This document shows, in pieces, positions 60,553 to 64,000 of a DNA stretch of 64,000 nucleotides. The first letter of the stretch is position 1; each line of letters opens with the position of its first letter. The notes beneath the pieces are model-generated. The model did not search any database. It was not told the DNA's origin and was given only the letters and a program-made list of their open reading frames with translations. The stretch covers positions 1-64,000 of the forward strand of contig CANQOL010000009.1 in assembly GCA_947625475.1 (NCBI GenBank), given 5' to 3'. Made by a program: the position numbers and the translations under genes. This stretch comes from an uncultured Acetatifactor sp. (lineage in GTDB: Bacteria > Bacillota > Clostridia > Lachnospirales > Lachnospiraceae).

Positions 60553-61922
60553 AAAAGAGAGGAATCGCGGGCGTGTTCCGCGCCATATTTTCCCACTGGC
60601 CGTTAAAGCTGATCTCCATCCTGATGGCGTTCTCGCTCTGGTTTGTGGTGGTGAGCACAGATAATCCCGTGGATGACAAGACCTTCAGCAATATAAAGGT
60701 CAATCTGCTCAACACGGAGCTTTTGGAGCAGCAGGGCAAGGTGTACGAGGTCCTGGACGGATCGGATGTGCTGCGGTCCGTCTCCTTTGACGCGCCCCAG
60801 TCGGTGCGCAGCGTGATCGAGGCGGGGGATATCATCGCGGAGGCGGATCTAAACGATCTGACGGCGGTGAGCACAGTCCCCATCACCTTCTCCTGCCCCA
60901 AGTATCAGGGCCAGGTGACCAACATCTCCGGCAGCATCAACGCGGTGAGGCTGAATATCGAGAACGAGCAGAGCCGGTATCTGAACATCACCTACAATGT
61001 GGTGGGAGAGGTGGCGGAGGGCTATCTGGTGGGGGGCATCAGCCTGGACCAGAACCGTCTCCAGGTGACGGGGCCGGAGAGCAAGGTCAGCGCCATCCGC
61101 CGGGCGGTGGTGAACGTGGACGTGTCGGAGCTGACCGGCAATATGTCCACCCGCTCCAATGTGGTGCTCTACGATGCGGACAACAATGAGATCACGGCTT
61201 CCAATGTGATCAAGAATATCGACGACGTGCGGGTGACGGTGGATGTGTACACGGTTAAGCAGATCCCGGTTGAGTACGAGGTGTCCGGGGAGCCCGCGGA
61301 GGGCTATAAGGCCACCGGAGAGGTGAGCGGTTTCCCCCAGCAGGTGAAGATAGCGGGGCCCGCCGCTGCCGTGAACGGGATCAGCAGGCTCACGATACCG
61401 GAGGCGGACACGGATCTGACGGGGCTCACCGGCAATCTGGAGAAGACACTTGACCTGAAAAGATACCTGCCCTCCGGGCTGATTTTCGCGGACAGTGATT
61501 TCACGCCGCAGATCGACATCACGGTCTATGTGGAGGAAATCCAGGAGAAGCAGATCACACTCAGATGGAACAATATGCGGGTGCTGGGACTGCCTGCGGA
61601 CTTTTTCTATGAGAGACCGGAGGGGACCGCGCTCCCTGTCCTGACTGTCCGGGGACTGGCCAGAGATATCGAGAACCTGACGGAGAGCGCTCTGATCGGA
61701 ACTGTGGATGTGGCCGGATGGATGGAGGACAGACGGATCGCCGAGCTGACCCCGGGAGAGTATACGCTTCCGGTGGAGTTTGAACTGGCAGAGGGTCAGG
61801 AGCAGGTGGGAGATGTGACGGTGGATATCGCTTTCCGGCTCCCGGAGCCGAGCCCGGACCCCGAGGCCGCTGAGAATATGGACGGTGCGGGGAATGCGGA
61901 GGCAGATTCCGAGATCCAGTAG
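60549..61922 (+). CDS. cdaR: CdaA regulatory protein CdaR (YbbR domains)
   Basis: A 457-residue YbbR-domain protein. N-terminal TM anchor (~15-40, WPLKLISILMAFSLWFVVVSTD), then four YbbR-type repeats recognisable by Gly-Tyr motifs (VAEGYLVGGISLDQNRLQVTGP, PAEGYKATGEVSGFPQQVKIAGP). The C-terminal tail is Glu/Ala/Pro-rich. It binds CdaA outside the membrane and tunes diadenylate cyclase activity. Despite the name it is unrelated to the PucR-type regulator at 38 kb. Confidence 0.94.
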   Translation: MKKRGIAGVFRAIFSHWPLKLISILMAFSLWFVVVSTDNPVDDKTFSNIKVNLLNTELLEQQGKVYEVLDGSDVLRSVSFDAPQSVRSVIEAGDIIAEADLNDLTAVSTVPITFSCPKYQGQVTNISGSINAVRLNIENEQSRYLNITYNVVGEVAEGYLVGGISLDQNRLQVTGPESKVSAIRRAVVNVDVSELTGNMSTRSNVVLYDADNNEITASNVIKNIDDVRVTVDVYTVKQIPVEYEVSGEPAEGYKATGEVSGFPQQVKIAGPAAAVNGISRLTIPEADTDLTGLTGNLEKTLDLKRYLPSGLIFADSDFTPQIDITVYVEEIQEKQITLRWNNMRVLGLPADFFYERPEGTALPVLTVRGLARDIENLTESALIGTVDVAGWMEDRRIAELTPGEYTLPVEFELAEGQEQVGDVTVDIAFRLPEPSPDPEAAENMDGAGNAEADSEIQ

Positions 61923-62004
61923 GACCCGCCCGGGACCGGGGCGGCGGACTCTTGCAAAAGGGTGAAGGAATCTAAGAAGCCGGAATAGAATAGTAGGAGA
62001 AAAA

Positions 62005-62022
62005 CGCGTTCCGGGAAACGCG
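62005..62022 (+). other. Small hairpin before the glmM ribosome site
   Basis: CGCGTT (62005-62010) pairs with AACGCG (62017-62022) around CCGGGA, 2 nt before the CAGGAGG ribosome site. It could tune translation start. No T run follows. Confidence 0.5.
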
Positions 62023-62042
62023 GCAGGAGGTTTACAGAGAGA

Positions 62043-63392
62043 ATGGGTAGATTATTTGGCACGGACGGCGTAAGGGGAGTGGCGAATTTGGAGCTGACCC
62101 CACTCCTGGCCATGCAGCTGGGCCAGGCGGGCGCCTATGTGCTGACCAGGGAAAAGGAACATAAGCCCACCATTATTGTGGGGTGTGATACCCGGATATC
62201 CGGTGATATGCTGGCAAACGCCCTGATGGCGGGGGCCTGTTCGGTGGGAGCGGACTGTCAGTTTGTGGGGGTGCTGCCCACCCCGGCGGTCGCTTACCTG
62301 ACCAAGAGCTGGGGCGTGGATGCGGGAGTGGTGATATCCGCCTCCCACAATCCGATGGAGTTCAACGGGATCAAATTTTTTGACGGGAGCGGCTACAAGC
62401 TGCCAGACGCCCTGGAGGATGAGATCGAAGCGCTGATCCGGGACGGGATTGACCGGATCCAGTACCCCACGGGCGCAGGCGTGGGCCGGGTGGCGTACCG
62501 CCTGGACGCCAGAAAGGAGTATATCCGCCATGTGATGGAGATGGTCCCCGTGGATCTGAAGGGGCTGAAGATTGTGGTGGACTGCGCGGAGGGAGCCTCC
62601 TTTTGCACCTCTGTGGATGTGCTCGAAAAGCTGGGCGGCCAGGTGATCCCCATACATAACAATCCGGACGGCACTAATATCAATGCAGGCTGCGGCTCCA
62701 CTCACATGGAAGAGCTCCAAAAGAGGGTGCTCCTGGAGGGCGCGGACGCGGGCCTGGCCTTTGACGGGGATGCGGACCGGCTGCTGGCGGTGGATGAGAA
62801 GGGACGCTTGGTCAGCGGAGATCAGATCATGGCCTTTGTGGGACGGTTCCTGAAGAGCCAGGGCCGCCTTGCCCTGGACACCATCGTGGCGACGGTGATG
62901 AGCAATCTGGGATTTTTCCTGATGGCGGAGAGGGAAGGACTTCAGGTAGAGGTTACGGCAGTGGGAGACCGCTATGTCCTGGAGCGCATGAAGGAGATCG
63001 GGGCAAACCTGGGGGGAGAACAGTCCGGGCATATCATTTTCCTGGATGAGAACACCACGGGGGACGGCCTGCTCAGCGCCCTGCATCTGCTGCAGGTGAT
63101 GCGGGAGACGGGCAAGCCTCTTTCGGAGCTGGCGGACATTATGGAGGTGCTGCCTCAGGCGCTGGTGGGCGCTAAGGTGCCCAACCAAAAGAAGGAGCAT
63201 TATCTGGAGTATCCGGAGATTGCCCAGGCAATCCGGGAGCTGGAAGAGAAATTTGCCGGCGAGGGCAGAGTGCTGATCCGCCCCTCCGGCACGGAACCGC
63301 TGGTGAGGGTGATGATCGAGGGGAAGGATCAGGAGGCCATCTGGGAGCAGGCCCGGAATCTGGCCCGCAGGATTGAAGAGATCATGGCCTGA
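62043..63392 (+). CDS. glmM: Phosphoglucosamine mutase
   Basis: A 449-residue alpha-D-phosphohexomutase converting glucosamine-6-phosphate to glucosamine-1-phosphate for UDP-GlcNAc. Motifs are LFGTDGVRGVAN, the phosphoserine loop VVISASHNPMEFNGIKFF, metal loop FDGDADRLLAVDEKG, GGEQSGHIIF and RPSGTEPLVRVMIEG. Third in the cdaA-cdaR-glmM unit; in B. subtilis and Lactococcus GlmM binds and inhibits CdaA. GGCAGGAGG ribosome site. Confidence 0.98.
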   Translation: MGRLFGTDGVRGVANLELTPLLAMQLGQAGAYVLTREKEHKPTIIVGCDTRISGDMLANALMAGACSVGADCQFVGVLPTPAVAYLTKSWGVDAGVVISASHNPMEFNGIKFFDGSGYKLPDALEDEIEALIRDGIDRIQYPTGAGVGRVAYRLDARKEYIRHVMEMVPVDLKGLKIVVDCAEGASFCTSVDVLEKLGGQVIPIHNNPDGTNINAGCGSTHMEELQKRVLLEGADAGLAFDGDADRLLAVDEKGRLVSGDQIMAFVGRFLKSQGRLALDTIVATVMSNLGFFLMAEREGLQVEVTAVGDRYVLERMKEIGANLGGEQSGHIIFLDENTTGDGLLSALHLLQVMRETGKPLSELADIMEVLPQALVGAKVPNQKKEHYLEYPEIAQAIRELEEKFAGEGRVLIRPSGTEPLVRVMIEGKDQEAIWEQARNLARRIEEIMA

Positions 63393-63435
63393 GCGGGGAG
63401 CGCGGTGCTTTTCACCTTTAAAGCGTGAAAATCTG

Positions 63436-63464
63436 TTGAGGTTCTGCCGGATTTATGCTATGAT
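63436..63464 (+). promoter_or_regulatory. Promoter of ptsH
   Basis: -35 TTGAGG (63436-63441), 17-bp spacer, -10 TATGAT (63459-63464), 86 bp before the start. Confidence 0.7.
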
Positions 63465-63549
63465 ACAAATATGGGGTGAGATTGCGGTGTGGGAAACCGC
63501 AGATAAACGTCTGCTGAAAGGAAACGGGCGGACAACGGGAGGGACATAT

Positions 63550-63813
63550 ATGGTAAGCCAAAAGGTGGTAATTAAAAACCCGACAGGTCTGCACCTGCGG
63601 CCGGCGGGTATTCTATGTAAGGAAGCGATGCAGTTTAAATCACTGATTACCTTCACTTTCAGGGAGAGTACGGCGAACGCCAAGAGCGTTTTAAGCGTTT
63701 TGGGAGCCTGCGTAAAATGCGGCGACGAGATCACTTTTATTTGTGAGGGCGAGGACGAGCAGGAAGCTCTGAAGGCCCTGGTAGAGGCAGTGGAGAGCGG
63801 TCTCGGCGAATAA
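63550..63813 (+). CDS. ptsH: Phosphocarrier protein HPr
   Basis: An 87-residue HPr of the PTS. His15 in KNPTGLHLRPAG receives phosphate from enzyme I. Ser46 in NAKSVLSVLGA is the HPr-kinase site used in catabolite repression. The start at 63550 has GGGAGG 6 nt upstream; the upstream in-frame region overlaps the promoter. Enzyme I is not adjacent. Compare the His-less paralogue at 22945-23175. Confidence 0.95.
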   Translation: MVSQKVVIKNPTGLHLRPAGILCKEAMQFKSLITFTFRESTANAKSVLSVLGACVKCGDEITFICEGEDEQEALKALVEAVESGLGE

Positions 63814-63838
63814 ACAGGCGGTCTGAAACGTGGAACCA

Positions 63839-63868
63839 GCGCATCCCTCAGGATGTGCTGATTTTTTC
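63839..63868 (+). terminator. Terminator after ptsH
   Basis: GCGCATCC (63839-63846) pairs with GGATGTGC (63851-63858, one G-U) around CTCA, followed by TGATTTTTT. Confidence 0.8.
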
Positions 63869-63938
63869 GGCAGGAGCGGAGAGCGGTGGAAGCGCGGCCC
63901 GCTCTGTCGGCAGTTACGAAAACAAGGAGATGGAAAAT

Positions 63939-64000
63939 ATGTTGAATTATAAAAGGTATCAGAGAAACCCGGTGGTACATTATCCGGAGAGACAGTGGCC
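63939..64000 (+). CDS. leuA: Probable 2-isopropylmalate synthase, 5' end only
   Basis: Only the first 20 codons are in the window (MLNYKRYQRNPVVHYPERQW, then P). The pattern of a Tyr-Arg motif, then a proline, then PERQWP is typical of the opening of long-form LeuA proteins (KYxxxxxVxLPDRxWP). AAGGAG lies 9 nt before the ATG. LeuA condenses acetyl-CoA and 2-ketoisovalerate in leucine synthesis. The call rests on this short N-terminus alone. Confidence 0.6.
   Translation, partial: MLNYKRYQRNPVVHYPERQW

Noticed and set aside
63868..63938. T-box or leucine leader before leuA
   Set aside because: Only ~70 nt lie between the ptsH terminator and leuA, with no T-box motif or leucine-codon leader peptide visible.

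Overview
The window reads as a GC-rich chromosome segment from a spore-forming member of the Clostridia, most likely Lachnospiraceae. This rests on gene content and order: hrcA-grpE-dnaK-dnaJ-prmA-rsmE under a CIRCE operator, ireB-ruvX-DUF1292 followed by RNase J, ftsEX with an M23 hydrolase and a Ctp protease, cdaA-cdaR-glmM, a class III glutamine synthetase, a DUF6465 protein and an Amt-PII fusion. No database search was possible, so the taxon is an inference.

Layout. Positions 1-5.6 kb (minus strand) hold a tyrosine integrase and a tightly packed four-gene cluster in the order vanW, D-Ala-D-Ser-type ligase (vanG-like), vanXY, racemase. This is the effector half of a vanG-type glycopeptide resistance operon. 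It has no vanU/R/S genes beside it, and its racemase lacks the VanT membrane domain but carries the serine-racemase Asn signature. From 5.6 to 12.4 kb come an ammonium transporter fused to a PII domain, behind a strong promoter with a terminator in its leader, then glycerol kinase, an aminotransferase, UppP and a lysine/alanine-rich DUF6465 protein. From 12.4 to 20.2 kb is the heat-shock operon, interrupted between dnaJ and prmA by a 530-bp structured inverted-repeat element. From 20.3 to 30.6 kb are sulfur and tRNA-modification genes (cysteine desulfurase, thiI, mtaB, trmR, trhP), a His-less HPr-like protein, and the ireB, ruvX and RNase J genes.

From 30.6 to 33.2 kb are glutamine synthetase III, also with a terminator in its leader, and a tRNA-Gln(CUG). 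From 33.3 to 43.4 kb are a spore-cortex-lytic-like SpoIID/PG-binding/LysM protein, an acyltransferase, an acyl-ACP thioesterase, CvfB, a PucR/CdaR-type regulator and the ftsEX division cluster. From 43.4 to 48.5 kb (minus strand) is an island of a two-component system, an orphan solute-binding lipoprotein and a second lipoprotein. The regulator gene and the binding-protein gene share the same direct-repeat promoter architecture. From 48.5 to 57.9 kb are SOS-boxed uvrBA, mreB, recD2 and comF. From 58.0 to 64.0 kb are two unknown membrane proteins, cdaA-cdaR-glmM, canonical HPr, and the first 62 nt of a probable leuA.

The most interesting items are: (1) the unregulated vanG-like cluster with a soluble VanT-type racemase; (2) the 17.86-18.39 kb element, whose two inverted copies differ by compensatory base changes; (3) the two-component island with identical promoter/operator geometry at two genes; (4) terminator-containing leaders on both nitrogen-assimilation genes; (5) the Amt-PII fusion with an altered T-loop. 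GC-rich minisatellites recur between genes at 16.4, 29.2 and 57.0 kb.
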